A stretch of 64,000 bases of DNA from Bradyrhizobium sp. Arg816 (GCF_029989365.1 NZ_JAPRAQ010000016.1:62001-126000), one strand, 5' to 3'. Counted from the stretch's first letter, positions 39,130 to 50,295 are shown. Numbers and translations are program-made. The notes: generated from the sequence alone by a model not told the origin.

Positions 39130-39139
39130 AGGCGCCTTG

Positions 39140-39216
39140 GGGCGGTTAGCTCAGCTGGTTAGAGCATCTCGTTTACACCGAGAGGGTCCGCGGTTCGAAT
39201 CCGTGACCGCCCACCA
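39140..39216 (+). tRNA. tRNA-Val (TAC)
   Basis: A 77-base cloverleaf: acceptor GGGCGGT pairs with ACCGCCC, D-loop AGCTCAGCTGG, anticodon loop TTTACAC with anticodon TAC, T-loop GGTTCGAATCC, encoded CCA. No integrated element is visible beside it. Confidence 0.97.
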
Positions 39217-39288
39217 GCCTGCGCTCGCGCAGCGACGCAGGCTGCCACGGCGGGCTTTTTGCGGCGAGCTTCGGCTTGCCAAGCCAGC

Positions 39289-39693
39289 CTAATCCCCCGG
39301 CCTCCCCGGCAGCAGCGGCACCGCGTCGATCCACACCGCCGCCGACTGGCACCAGATCTGCCTGACGGGACGCAATTTGTCGCGCTGGCGGATTGAGCCC
39401 CAGCGGATGCCCCAATCGTCGGCCTGGTCGCCCTCGCCGCTGGTGAACAGCGGGGAACCGCAGTCGGAGCAGAAGTGCTGGAAGCGCATCCGGCCGTTGT
39501 CGCCGCGCTTGCCGTAGACTTTTGGCGTACCGCTGATCACGTGCACGTCCGCCTTGGTGCAGATCGCGGTCACCCGGAACGGCGATCCCGTCAGGGTCTG
39601 GCAGTCCCGGCAATGGCAGACCGACACCGTCTCGGGGTCGATCTCAGCCTCAAAGGTGACCTGCCCGCAATGGCATTGCCCGTCGATCTGCAT
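39289..39693 (-). CDS. GFA family zinc protein
   Basis: A 134-residue member of the family named after glutathione-dependent formaldehyde-activating enzyme. The zinc-binding cysteines are GQCHCGQVTF, CHCRDCQTLTG and FCSDCGSPLF. Many family members have no proven formaldehyde activity, so the biochemical role is open. ATG 39693 was chosen; the lon terminator lies upstream between this gene and lon. Confidence 0.88.
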   Translation of the reverse strand: MQIDGQCHCGQVTFEAEIDPETVSVCHCRDCQTLTGSPFRVTAICTKADVHVISGTPKVYGKRGDNGRMRFQHFCSDCGSPLFTSGEGDQADDWGIRWGSIRQRDKLRPVRQIWCQSAAVWIDAVPLLPGRPGD

Positions 39694-39713
39694 CGCCCTG
39701 ATCCCCTGCGCCC

Positions 39714-39745
39714 CAAACAAAAACGGCGCCCGAAGGCGCCGTTTT
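39714..39745 (-). terminator. Rho-independent terminator of lon
   Basis: An 11-base perfect stem (AAAACGGCGCC / GGCGCCGTTTT, 39720-39745) with a CGAA loop is followed on the minus strand by TTTTTGTTTGG. It begins 18 bases after the lon stop. Confidence 0.85.
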
Positions 39746-39763
39746 ATCATCTTTCGCTGAACC

Positions 39764-42187
<2,424 letters not shown>

Positions 42188-42511
42188 GGCCTTTTCCTTT
42201 TGCTTTGCCCCCTCGCACGCAGTCCGCTTCTCTCATGCGCAACCGCCACAAGGTGCCGAGGTGATCCAGAAAACCGGCCTACCATTCGAAGGTTGGACCG
42301 GGCTTGCCGGATCGGAACTGAGGCGAATCTTGAAGAGAATTCTCGCTCGCCGCCGACATTAGGTGGCTATCGACCGGGGGGGTGTCAAGTCATTGAAAGA
42401 CGCGCGCCATCAGGCGCTTACGCACGCGTATAAGCGACGCAACATCGGCTGCGGAGAACCATTCCGCAGCCGCTACTGTCAAAGACGATTGGAGCGTTCC
42501 AGCGCCGCAAA
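42188..42511. other. clpX-lon intergenic region
   Basis: No gene is supported. It holds a 10-base perfect stem CGGCTGCGGA / TCCGCAGCCG (42446-42472, 7-base loop), probably the clpX transcript end, and the palindrome GAGAATTCTC (42335-42344) upstream of lon. No convincing heat-shock promoter was found for lon. Confidence 0.5.
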
Positions 42512-43783
42512 TCAGGCGCTGGCGTTCTCGACGGCGCGATCGGACCGATCGGCGTAGATGTAGAGCGGACGCGCCGTACCTTCCACGACTTCGCGGGAAA
42601 TCACGACTTCTTCCACACCTTCCAGGCCCGGCAGGTCGAACATGGTCTCGAGCAGGATCGCCTCGAGGATCGAACGCAGACCACGCGCGCCGGTCTTGCG
42701 CTCGATCGCCTTGCGGGCGACCGCGCCAAGCGCCTCGTCGGCGAAGGTCAGCTCGATGTTCTCCATCTCGAACAGCCGCTGGTACTGTTTCACCAGCGCG
42801 TTCTTCGGCTCGGTCAGGATCTTCTTCAGCGAGGTCTCGTCCAGATCCTCGAGCGTCGCCACGACCGGCAGACGGCCGACGAATTCGGGGATGAGACCGT
42901 ACTTCAGGAGGTCCTCAGGCTCGACGTGACGGAAGATCTCGCCGGTACGGCGATCCTCCGGCGCGAGCACCTGGGCGGCGAAGCCGATCGAGGTCGACCG
43001 CCCGCGCGCCGAGATGATCTTCTCGAGGCCGGCGAACGCACCGCCGCAGATGAACAGGATGTTGGTGGTATCCACCTGCAGGAACTCCTGCTGCGGATGC
43101 TTGCGGCCACCCTGCGGCGGGACCGAGGCCACCGTGCCTTCCATGATCTTCAGCAGCGCCTGCTGCACGCCCTCACCCGACACGTCGCGCGTGATCGAGG
43201 GATTGTCGGACTTGCGGCTGATCTTGTCGATTTCGTCGATGTAGACGATGCCGCGCTGGGCGCGCTCGACATTGTAGTCGGCGGCCTGGAGCAGCTTCAG
43301 GATGATGTTCTCGACGTCCTCGCCGACATAGCCGGCTTCGGTCAGCGTCGTTGCATCGGCCATCGTGAACGGCACGTCCAGGATGCGGGCGAGCGTCTGC
43401 GCGAGCAGCGTCTTGCCCGAACCGGTCGGACCGATCAGCAGGATGTTCGACTTCGCGAGCTCGACGTCGTTGTGCTTGGTCTGGTGGTTGAGGCGCTTGT
43501 AGTGATTGTGCACCGCGACCGACAGGACCTTCTTCGCATGGCTCTGGCCGATGACGTAATCGTCCAGGACCTTGCAGATTTCCTTCGGCGTCGGAATGCC
43601 GTCGCGCGACTTCACGAGCGAGGATTTGTTCTCCTCGCGGATGATGTCCATGCAGAGCTCAACGCACTCGTCGCAGATGAAGACCGTGGGACCCGCGATC
43701 AGTTTGCGGACTTCGTGCTGGCTCTTGCCGCAGAACGAGCAATACAGTGTGTTCTTGGAGTCGCTCGTACCGACCTTACTCAT
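42512..43783 (-). CDS. clpX: ATP-dependent Clp protease ATP-binding subunit ClpX
   Basis: A 423-residue AAA+ unfoldase that feeds ClpP. The N-terminal zinc-binding domain has C15, C18, C37 and C40; Walker A is GPTGSGKT (118-125); Walker B is IVYIDEIDKI; the pore and sensor motifs follow (TGARGLRSILE). It follows clpP in the same direction after an unusually long 461-base gap. Confidence 0.97.
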   Translation of the reverse strand: MSKVGTSDSKNTLYCSFCGKSQHEVRKLIAGPTVFICDECVELCMDIIREENKSSLVKSRDGIPTPKEICKVLDDYVIGQSHAKKVLSVAVHNHYKRLNHQTKHNDVELAKSNILLIGPTGSGKTLLAQTLARILDVPFTMADATTLTEAGYVGEDVENIILKLLQAADYNVERAQRGIVYIDEIDKISRKSDNPSITRDVSGEGVQQALLKIMEGTVASVPPQGGRKHPQQEFLQVDTTNILFICGGAFAGLEKIISARGRSTSIGFAAQVLAPEDRRTGEIFRHVEPEDLLKYGLIPEFVGRLPVVATLEDLDETSLKKILTEPKNALVKQYQRLFEMENIELTFADEALGAVARKAIERKTGARGLRSILEAILLETMFDLPGLEGVEEVVISREVVEGTARPLYIYADRSDRAVENASA

Positions 43784-44244
43784 TCATGTCTCCGTCCGCG
43801 GTTCGATCCCGCTCCGCTCGATCGCTCCATTCCGGCACGCAGGCCGTATGAAGTTCAAATAGAGCAAATTCCGTACCAAAAAAGACCCTACGCGTTACAT
43901 CCCGTGCGAATCACGGTCACTCGATTCTCCGCGATCATAGCCGATCAATCGTAGCCAACCATGCTGTCACCCGACTATCAAGAATTCGCTAATCGAGGGG
44001 GCGCTGGCTACCCGTGACAATACCGTGATTTCACGTCTTGGCACGGACGAAGTGATCGAAATCGCCCCGGAGTTGCTGGATTGCCACGAAAAACAAGCAC
44101 GAAAGCGGAACTTTCTGCCTGTCGCGGGGCGCAAGACTGCTTTTTGCGCCCCTGCGTAGTACGCCGTTAACGTCAACGTCGCCCTGACGATCCCGGGAAA
44201 TCCCCAAAGGTATTCCAGGGATCGATTTTGCAGCCGCGTTCGCG
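43784..44244. other. 461-base clpP-clpX intergenic region
   Basis: No gene is supported on either strand. A hairpin with arms GGGGCGCAA (44126-44134) and TTGCGCCCC (44144-44152) lies about 95 bases downstream of the clpP stop and is a likely transcript end or attenuation structure. The part next to clpX is AT-richer and presumably contains its promoter, which I could not define. Confidence 0.5.
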
Positions 44245-44877
44245 CTACTGCGGCTTCGCCGCCGGCTCCTCGGAGCGCTTGTCGATAACCTTGTCGACCA
44301 GGCCGAAGTCCCTCGCGTCGTTGGCCGTGAGGAACTTGTCGCGTTCCAGCGCGTCCTCGATCGTCTTGTAGGTCTGACCGGTGTGCTTCACGTAGATCTC
44401 GTTGAGCCGCTTCTTCAGGTTCAGGATTTCCTGCGCGTGCAGCATGATGTCGGTTGCCTGGCCCTGGAAGCCGCCGGAGGGCTGATGCACCATGATGCGC
44501 GCGTTCGGCAGCGAGAAGCGCATGTCCTTCTCGCCGGCGGCGAGCAGCAGCGAGCCCATCGAGGCGGCCTGGCCCGTGCACAGCGTCGAGACCGGCGGGC
44601 GGATGAACTGCATGGTGTCGTAGATCGCGAGGCCCGACGTCACCACGCCGCCCGGCGAGTTGATGTACATCGAGATTTCCTTCTTCGGATTTTCCGCTTC
44701 AAGGAACAGGAGCTGCGCGACCACCAGCGTCGACATGCCGTCCTCGACCGGACCGGTCAGGAAAATGATGCGCTCCTTCAACAGGCGCGAGAAGATATCG
44801 TAGGCGCGCTCGCCACGGTTGGTCTGCTCGACCACCATGGGCACGAGGTTCATGTAGGTTTCAACCGGATCGCGCAT
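44245..44877 (-). CDS. clpP: ATP-dependent Clp protease proteolytic subunit
   Basis: A 210-residue serine protease of the ClpP family. The catalytic serine is S106 in GQAASMGSLL, the histidine is H131 in MVHQPSGG, and the aspartate lies in the ARDFGLVD region. The length is normal for the processed and unprocessed forms. It lies between tig and clpX in the conserved tig-clpP-clpX-lon order. A possible heat-shock promoter lies upstream. Confidence 0.96.
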   Translation of the reverse strand: MRDPVETYMNLVPMVVEQTNRGERAYDIFSRLLKERIIFLTGPVEDGMSTLVVAQLLFLEAENPKKEISMYINSPGGVVTSGLAIYDTMQFIRPPVSTLCTGQAASMGSLLLAAGEKDMRFSLPNARIMVHQPSGGFQGQATDIMLHAQEILNLKKRLNEIYVKHTGQTYKTIEDALERDKFLTANDARDFGLVDKVIDKRSEEPAAKPQ

Positions 44878-45024
44878 GAGTCACCTAGGGTTTTAGGAGG
44901 CGGACATTGCCAGTCTTGGCTGCCAGCTTGGCTGGGTTTGCCGGAAGGCCGATGGACGCCAGTGATGCAGGAAGTGGGTAGAGGTAGAACGCTTGGTATA
45001 AGACTTGGGTACAGGGCGTACCGA

Positions 45025-45053
45025 CAGATATAGCCCAATTCGCGCCAGACAAG
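45025..45053 (-). promoter_or_regulatory. Candidate RpoH-type promoter for clpP
   Basis: On the minus strand CTTG is followed after 15 bases by GCTATATCTG, close to the alphaproteobacterial heat-shock pattern CTTG...CYTATNTNNG, with one mismatch and short spacing. It lies about 150 bases before the clpP ATG. Confidence 0.35.
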
Positions 45054-45109
45054 TGCGGAGCGAATTAAGGCTTAATCCACGGGGCACTTGAAGCTGATTC
45101 TCGCAAACA

Positions 45110-45139
45110 GGCCCAGCCAGCCAGATGGCTAGCCGGGCC
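45110..45139 (-). terminator. Terminator-like hairpin after tig
   Basis: A 14-base stem with two G-T pairs (GGCCCGGCTAGCCA / TGGCTGGCTGGGCC, read on the minus strand) and a 2-base spacer is followed by TGTTTG. It lies about 40 bases beyond the tig stop. Confidence 0.6.
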
Positions 45140-45180
45140 CCTTCGCTGATCATCCTTAATGGAAGGCTTTTTCAAAGCCT

Positions 45181-46542
45181 TCAGGCCGCGGTCTTTTCCG
45201 CGTCCTCGTCCTTGTACAGGTCCTCGCGCGAGACCTTCTTCTCGGTCACGTTGGCGAGCTCGAGGATGAAGTCGACGACCTTGTCCTCGTAGATCGGTGC
45301 ACGAAGCTGGGCCAGGGCCTGGGCGTTGTTGCGGTAATAGTCCCAGACTTCCTTCTCGCGGCCCGGCATCGAGCGCGCGCGCTCGATCACGGCGCGGCCG
45401 ACCTCGTCGTCGGTCACGGTGATCTTGTTCTTCTCGCCGATCTCGGACAGCACGAGGCCGAGCCGCACGCGGCGGTCGGCGATCTTGCGGTACTCGTCCT
45501 TGGCCTTGTCTTCGGTGGTATCCTCGTCCGCGAAGGTCTTGCCGGCCGAATCCATCTCGGCCTTGACCGAGTTCCACATCAGATTGAACTCCTCGTCGAC
45601 GAGCGACGGCGGCGCTTCGAAGCGATGCGCCTCGTCGAGGCGGTCGAGCAGCGCACGCTTGACGCGCTGGCGCGTCGCGCCGGCGAACTCGGCAGCCAGA
45701 CGCTCGCGCGCGGCTTCCTTCAGCTTGTCCAGCGATTCGAGGCCAAGCGTCTTGGCGAACTCGTCGTCGATCGCGACGTCCTGCGGCGCCTCGATCGAGG
45801 TCGCGGTGGTCTCGAACTCGGCCGGCTGGCCGGCGAGCTTGTCGTTCATGTAGTTCTTGGGGAACGACACCTTCAGCGTGCGCGTCTCGTCCGCGCCGAT
45901 GCCGGTGAGCTGCTCCTCGAAGCCGGGGATGAAGGTATTGGAACCGATCACGACCTGGATGCCCTCGCCGGTGCCGCCCTCGAAGACTTCGCCGTTGATG
46001 GTGCCCTTGAAGCTGATGGTGACGCGGTCGCCCGACTCGGCCTTGGCACCCTCGGCCTTGGCTGCATAGCCGCGGTTGGTGTCGGCGATGCGCTTGATGG
46101 CTTCGTCGACGTCGGTGTCGGACACGTCAGCGACGGGCTTCTCGACCTGGAAGGACTTGAAGTCGGCGAGCGCAATCGCGGGCACCACTTCGATCGCGAC
46201 CGTGTAGGTCAGATCGGTCTTGCCGTTCAGCAGCTCCTCGACCTCGGCCTGCTCGCTCGGCATGGTGATCTTCGGCTCGGTCGCAAGCTTGAAGCCACGG
46301 TCCGAGAACAGCTGCGTGTTGGTGTCGCGGATGGTCTGGTCGATGGTCTCGGCCATCACCGAACGGCCATAGACCTTCTTCAGGTGAGCGACCGGCACCT
46401 TGCCGGGACGGAAGCCGTTGATGCGGACCTTGTCCTTGAGATCGACGAGTTTGGCACCGGCCTTGGCGTCGAGATCAGACGCGGGAACGCTGATCTTGAA
46501 CTCGTGCTTCAAACCTTCCGAGAGGGTTTCTGTGACCTGCAT
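45181..46542 (-). CDS. tig: Trigger factor
   Basis: A 453-residue ribosome-associated chaperone and prolyl isomerase. The ribosome-binding signature is GFRPGKVPVAHLKKVYG in the N-terminal domain, the FKBP-type domain follows (GDRVTISFKGTINGEVFEGG), and the C-terminal chaperone domain contains the arms. The ATG at 46542 begins MQVTETLSEG, as in homologues; the open frame runs further upstream. It leads the tig-clpP-clpX-lon series. Confidence 0.95.
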   Translation of the reverse strand: MQVTETLSEGLKHEFKISVPASDLDAKAGAKLVDLKDKVRINGFRPGKVPVAHLKKVYGRSVMAETIDQTIRDTNTQLFSDRGFKLATEPKITMPSEQAEVEELLNGKTDLTYTVAIEVVPAIALADFKSFQVEKPVADVSDTDVDEAIKRIADTNRGYAAKAEGAKAESGDRVTISFKGTINGEVFEGGTGEGIQVVIGSNTFIPGFEEQLTGIGADETRTLKVSFPKNYMNDKLAGQPAEFETTATSIEAPQDVAIDDEFAKTLGLESLDKLKEAARERLAAEFAGATRQRVKRALLDRLDEAHRFEAPPSLVDEEFNLMWNSVKAEMDSAGKTFADEDTTEDKAKDEYRKIADRRVRLGLVLSEIGEKNKITVTDDEVGRAVIERARSMPGREKEVWDYYRNNAQALAQLRAPIYEDKVVDFILELANVTEKKVSREDLYKDEDAEKTAA

Positions 46543-46716
46543 GGCGTCCAATCTTCTTCTCGCTCGGTCCCGGCACGCATGCGTCGGGACGCTGTCATTA
46601 ATCGAACCGGCGCGAGGCAAGACGCCTCAACGCCGGTGGTTCATCGGACCACTTCCGCCGGAAACACTCCGTGAGGAAGCAGCCCTTCGGTAATCCGTGC
46701 AAACGCTGAAAGCGCT

Positions 46717-46801
46717 TGGTGCGGGCGGAGGGACTCGAACCCCCACAACTTTCGTCACTGGAACCTAAATCCAGCGCGTCTACCAGTTCCGCCACGCCCG
46801 C
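46717..46801 (-). tRNA. tRNA-Leu (TAG)
   Basis: An 85-base class II tRNA with a long variable arm. Acceptor GCGGGCG pairs with CGCCCGC, the anticodon loop TTTAGGT has anticodon TAG, the T-loop is GGTTCGAGTCC and CCA is encoded. It lies about 175 bases upstream of tig in the same direction. Confidence 0.96.
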
Positions 46802-46955
46802 GTGAATTTGCATCAAGACCGGCCGCGATGCCGCGGGCGGCCGGGCTTATAGCATGTGCCTGACTGTTCGCAGCAAAAAAATGGCCCGATAGAGACAGGC
46901 TTTAAGTAGGCGCGACGGCTGGACTTATCCAGCGCTTCATGGTCCGCATCGAGCC

Positions 46956-48284
46956 ATGAAAACGCGGATCTTTGACCCGACCCGGCGCGAGGTTTTGGCC
47001 GGACTTGGAGCCGGACTTGGAGCCGGAATTGGAGCCTCCGCGGCCGGGCTGATCGCCGGCGGTGCGGCCCCCGCTGTCACCGCCCAGCTCACCCTGCAGG
47101 CAAGGCCGGCAACCCTGGCGCTCAGGCCGGGTCAGCCGGCGACACCGATCTGGGAGCTGGCCGCCGTAAGCCACATCGGGAACGTCCGTCTCAAGCGAGG
47201 CGACCGCTGCGAGGTTGTGTTTCGGAACGACCTGCCTGTCCCGCTTGCGCCAGTCTGGTACGGCCTGAACGGCCCGGCCGCGGCCGACCCGTTGCGAGGG
47301 CGTGCGCCGACCGCGCCGGATGTGACTGAAACCTCAATTGTTTCAATATCAAATGCAGGAACTTTGGCAGCCGACTTCCGCCTCTTCGAAGACGGTCTGA
47401 AGCTGCCCGCGCGCCCGCTTCCGATCATCGCCGGCGAGACGAATCGCGTCGCCGTCGACCGCGACGAGGTCTTGTTGATCGAGGAATGGCGGCTGCGGCC
47501 GGATGGGACCGCGCTTCCGCCCGGCCGCGCGCCCGAGAACACGACACCGCTCTTTACCCTCAATGGCCGGACTTCATTCGAACTCTCAGCCGCGGCCGGC
47601 GAGCGGCTGCGGCTGCGCTTTATCAACGGCTCGCGACGTTCTGTTCTGGCGATCAAATTGGAAGGCCACGAGGTCCAGGTGATGGCCCTGGACGGACAGC
47701 CGGCCGAGCCGTTCCCGGCGCGCAACGGCGCCCTGGTGCTCGCCCCCGGCGCGCGCGCCGACGCCTTCGTGGATGCGGCCAAATCGGCCCCACTCCTGTT
47801 GCATGACGGCAAAGAGGCGCGCCAGGTCGGGAGCCTCGCAATATCAGGCAAGCTCGAGCGGCGCGCGCCGCTGCTGCCGCCACAGCCGCTCCCCCTGAAC
47901 GACCTCCCCGAGAAGCTCGACCTCAAAGGCGCCCTGCGGTTCGATGTCGCGCTCGGCGCGCCCGAGGCCGGCTGGACACGGCCCGCAAACTTCTCCGTCT
48001 CCTCCAATCCGGCCTTCCGCGCCAGGACCGGCCGCACCGTCGTGCTGGCCCTCAAGAACCCCGGACCGGTCACAACCGTGTTTCACCTGCACGGCCATCA
48101 TTTCCGCCTGCTCGACAAGCTCGACGACGGCTGGAAGCCCTACTGGCTCGACACGCTCGCAATCGAGCCCGGCCAGACCCAGCGCATCGCGTTCGCGGCG
48201 ACCTCACCCGGCCCCTGGCTGATCGAATCCGTCGTGACCGATTGGGCCGCACCGCGGCTGGTGCGCTGGTACGCGGTGGAGTGA
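46956..48284 (+). CDS. Tat-exported multicopper-oxidase-like protein lacking copper ligands
   Basis: A 442-residue three-cupredoxin-domain protein with a twin-arginine signal (TRREVLAG, R10-R11). Only one copper motif survives, HLHGHHF at 377-383. Where laccases have HxHG the sequence reads VWYGLNGP; the second HxH region reads GTLAADFRLFED; and the final HCHxxxH motif is replaced by PWLIESVVTDW. The only cysteine is C85, far from the type 1 copper position. It therefore is unlikely to be an active oxidase. FtsP-type division proteins are a precedent for such structural, copper-free relatives. Confidence 0.85.
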   Translation: MKTRIFDPTRREVLAGLGAGLGAGIGASAAGLIAGGAAPAVTAQLTLQARPATLALRPGQPATPIWELAAVSHIGNVRLKRGDRCEVVFRNDLPVPLAPVWYGLNGPAAADPLRGRAPTAPDVTETSIVSISNAGTLAADFRLFEDGLKLPARPLPIIAGETNRVAVDRDEVLLIEEWRLRPDGTALPPGRAPENTTPLFTLNGRTSFELSAAAGERLRLRFINGSRRSVLAIKLEGHEVQVMALDGQPAEPFPARNGALVLAPGARADAFVDAAKSAPLLLHDGKEARQVGSLAISGKLERRAPLLPPQPLPLNDLPEKLDLKGALRFDVALGAPEAGWTRPANFSVSSNPAFRARTGRTVVLALKNPGPVTTVFHLHGHHFRLLDKLDDGWKPYWLDTLAIEPGQTQRIAFAATSPGPWLIESVVTDWAAPRLVRWYAVE

Positions 48285-48297
48285 GGGCACCGGCTTT

Positions 48298-48390
48298 GTA
48301 GGGTGGGCAAAGGCGCTCTTCGCGCCGTGCCCACCATTTCTTTCCTGATGTCGATAGGACGGTGGGCACGCTTCGCTTTGCCCACCCTAC
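48298..48390. repeat. Dispersed palindromic repeat GTAGGGTGGGCAAAG...
   Basis: GTAGGGTGGGCAAAG (48298-48312) is matched by CTTTGCCCACCCTAC (48376-48390), and internal GTGCCCACC and GGTGGGCAC form a second pair. This type recurs between Bradyrhizobium genes. It separates the convergent multicopper-like and NAD(P)HX repair genes. Confidence 0.8.
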
Positions 48391-48412
48391 TTCGCGCAGG
48401 TGGCGGACGAGC

Positions 48413-49912
48413 TCAGTACTCCACCCCGAGCGCATTATAGATCCGCCGGTGCACGGCCGGCAGCGTCTCGGTGAGATCCTCCGCGATCAGCCCCGGGCCC
48501 GCCTCGCTTCCCGCCTCGCCATGCATCCAGACGCCGATGCTGGCGGCCTCGAAGGCCGGCACGCCCTGCGCCAGAAGTCCTGCGATGATGCCGGCGAGCA
48601 CGTCGCCGGCGCCGGCGGTGGCGAGCCAGGGGGGCGCGTTGGCGGCGATGGTCGCGCGGCCGTCGGGGGCGGCGATCGTCGTGTCCGGCCCCTTCAGCAG
48701 CACGACCGCACCGCAGCGCTCGGCGGCGGCACGGACGCGCTCCAGCTTCGAGCGGCCCGGATGTTTATTGCTGAGGTCGGAGAACAGGCGCGGAAATTCA
48801 CCCTCGTGCGGCGTCAGCACCACCGCACTGTCCTGCGAGGACTTGATCGATTCGAACAGCCGCTCGGGATTTGCCGCAAAGCTCGTCAGCGCATCCGCGT
48901 CCAGCACCAGATGCCGCTGCGCGTGAAGCGCGGTGTGGACCAGATCGCAGGTGCGATCGCCGACGCCCGCGCCGGGGCCGATCAGGCAGGTGTTGTAGTG
49001 CTTGTCGCCGAGCAGTTCGCCGAACTCGATCGCGGTGTCGACGGGACGCACCATCACCGCAGTCAGCGCGCTGGCATTGATCGCAAGCGCATCGCGCGGG
49101 CTCGCCAGCGTCACGAGGCCCGCCCCGGCCCGCAACGCGCCACGGGCAGCGAGCCGCGCCGCGCCGGTCGCGGCGGCATCGCCCGAGACCGCCAGCACGT
49201 GGCCCCGTGCGTATTTATGGCCGTCGATGCGCGGCACCGGAAAGGCGGTGCCCCAGAAATCCGGATCGTTCTCGAAGGTCCGCGGCGCGATCTCGTCCAG
49301 CACCTGCGCGTCGATGCCGATGTCGGCAACGCGCACGTGGCCGCAATGCATCCGGCCGGGCAGCAGCAAATGCGCCGGCTTCTTGCGGAAGAAGGTGACG
49401 GTCTCGGTGGCGTTCACCGCCGCGCCCATCACGGCTGCGCTGGTGCCGTTGATGCCGCTCGGCAGGTCGACCGCGAGCACCAGGGCGCCGTTGGCGTTGA
49501 TCGCTTCGATCATCGCATGCGCCTCGCCGTCGACCGGGCGACTGAGGCCCGCGCCGAACAGCGCATCGATGATCAGCGCGGGTCTTCCGATCGCCTGCGG
49601 ATTGAACGGCAGCACCGGGTGCTTCCAGCCGCGCGCCGCGGAGGCCGCGTCACCCTGGAGCTGGTCGCGCTCGCACATCAGGATCACCGAGACGTCGCGG
49701 CCTTGCGCGGCGAGCTCGGCGGCTGCGACAAAACCGTCGCCGCCATTGTTGCCGGGACCGGCCACGATCAGGATCGGCCCCTCCTCCACCAGCGCATTGG
49801 CGGCCTCCGCGACCGCCTGTCCCGCGCTGAGCATCAGCTTGAAGCCGGGCGTGCCTGCCGCAATACTGAGCTGGTCGGCACGCTGCATTTCAGCGTTGGT
49901 CAGAACTTCCAT
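48413..49912 (-). CDS. nnr: Bifunctional NAD(P)H-hydrate epimerase / ADP-dependent dehydratase
   Basis: A 499-residue NAD(P)HX repair enzyme. The N-terminal YjeF_N epimerase has GPGNNGGDGFVAA and DLPSGINGT; the C-terminal ribokinase-like dehydratase has LTPHEGEFPRLF, DADALTSFA and TAGAGDVLAGIIAG. It restores hydrated NADH and NADPH. ATG 49912 begins MEVLTNAEMQ and is preceded by GGGAAGTGG. Confidence 0.94.
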   Translation of the reverse strand: MEVLTNAEMQRADQLSIAAGTPGFKLMLSAGQAVAEAANALVEEGPILIVAGPGNNGGDGFVAAAELAAQGRDVSVILMCERDQLQGDAASAARGWKHPVLPFNPQAIGRPALIIDALFGAGLSRPVDGEAHAMIEAINANGALVLAVDLPSGINGTSAAVMGAAVNATETVTFFRKKPAHLLLPGRMHCGHVRVADIGIDAQVLDEIAPRTFENDPDFWGTAFPVPRIDGHKYARGHVLAVSGDAAATGAARLAARGALRAGAGLVTLASPRDALAINASALTAVMVRPVDTAIEFGELLGDKHYNTCLIGPGAGVGDRTCDLVHTALHAQRHLVLDADALTSFAANPERLFESIKSSQDSAVVLTPHEGEFPRLFSDLSNKHPGRSKLERVRAAAERCGAVVLLKGPDTTIAAPDGRATIAANAPPWLATAGAGDVLAGIIAGLLAQGVPAFEAASIGVWMHGEAGSEAGPGLIAEDLTETLPAVHRRIYNALGVEY

Positions 49913-50295
49913 GCCACTTCCCTGGTCCAAACGCCTTTTCAACAGGCACGTTCCGTACCGACCCATCCGGCAGAACAGCGATTTGCACAGATATTGAACT
50001 GATTGCCTATTTCGTAGTCTGGGGTATTTTGTGCCAGTCGGCTCCACCTATCAGAGATGCACGTTAAAAGGCTGATAACGCTCCAATAATCAGGGCATTT
50101 GCAACTTGGCATAGACCCTGCTTTCGAGGAAGCCGCTTCGGTTCGTCGTGCTCACTGGCATTCTATCAGGGTGTGGCCGGCCGTTGTTGCCGGGCTGGTC
50201 AGGTATCCCGGCATAGCGAAGACAAGATCGTGCGTTAAGAAAAGCGCATCCTGACGAAGACGTTGCTATTTGATCGAAAGGCCGGGAGGCGCGCA
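49913..50295. other. 383-base nnr-glnB divergent region
   Basis: No gene is supported. It contains the sigma-54-type promoter at 50107-50122 for glnB and a TGCAC half-site at 50058-50062 that may belong to an NtrC site. The nnr promoter must lie in the left part but was not defined. Confidence 0.5.
50107..50122 (+). promoter_or_regulatory. Sigma-54 promoter for glnB
   Basis: TGGCATAGACCCTGCT fits the consensus TGGCAC-N5-TTGCW with the GG and GC doublets exactly 10 bases apart. It lies about 170 bases upstream of the glnB GTG. Nitrogen-regulated, NtrC-dependent transcription of Bradyrhizobium glnB is established, so this is the probable -24/-12 element. Confidence 0.65.

Larger units (their letters stand above)
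38715..39139. other. 425-base stretch without a supported gene
   Basis: Six-frame reading gives only short low-quality frames. Visible items are a 17-base palindrome TGAGCCGC-G-GCGGCTCA (38902-38918), a CRP-like dyad at 39042-39057 and the tRNA-Val promoter. It may contain degenerate coding remnants, but none could be identified. Confidence 0.5.
44878..45180. other. tig-clpP intergenic region
   Basis: No gene is supported. From the tig side it contains the inverted repeat GAAGGCTTT...AAAGCCTTC at the tig stop, the large hairpin at 45110-45139 and the candidate clpP heat-shock promoter at 45025-45053. Confidence 0.5.

Noticed and set aside
42188..42250. Heat-shock (RpoH) promoter for lon
   Set aside because: CTTG-type elements were present but none had a matching downstream CYTAT-like box at acceptable spacing.
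46981..47040. Tandem GGACTTGGAGCC-type repeat at the start of the multicopper-like gene
   Set aside because: It encodes the Gly/Leu/Ala hydrophobic core of the Tat signal peptide, so codon-level repetition is sufficient explanation.
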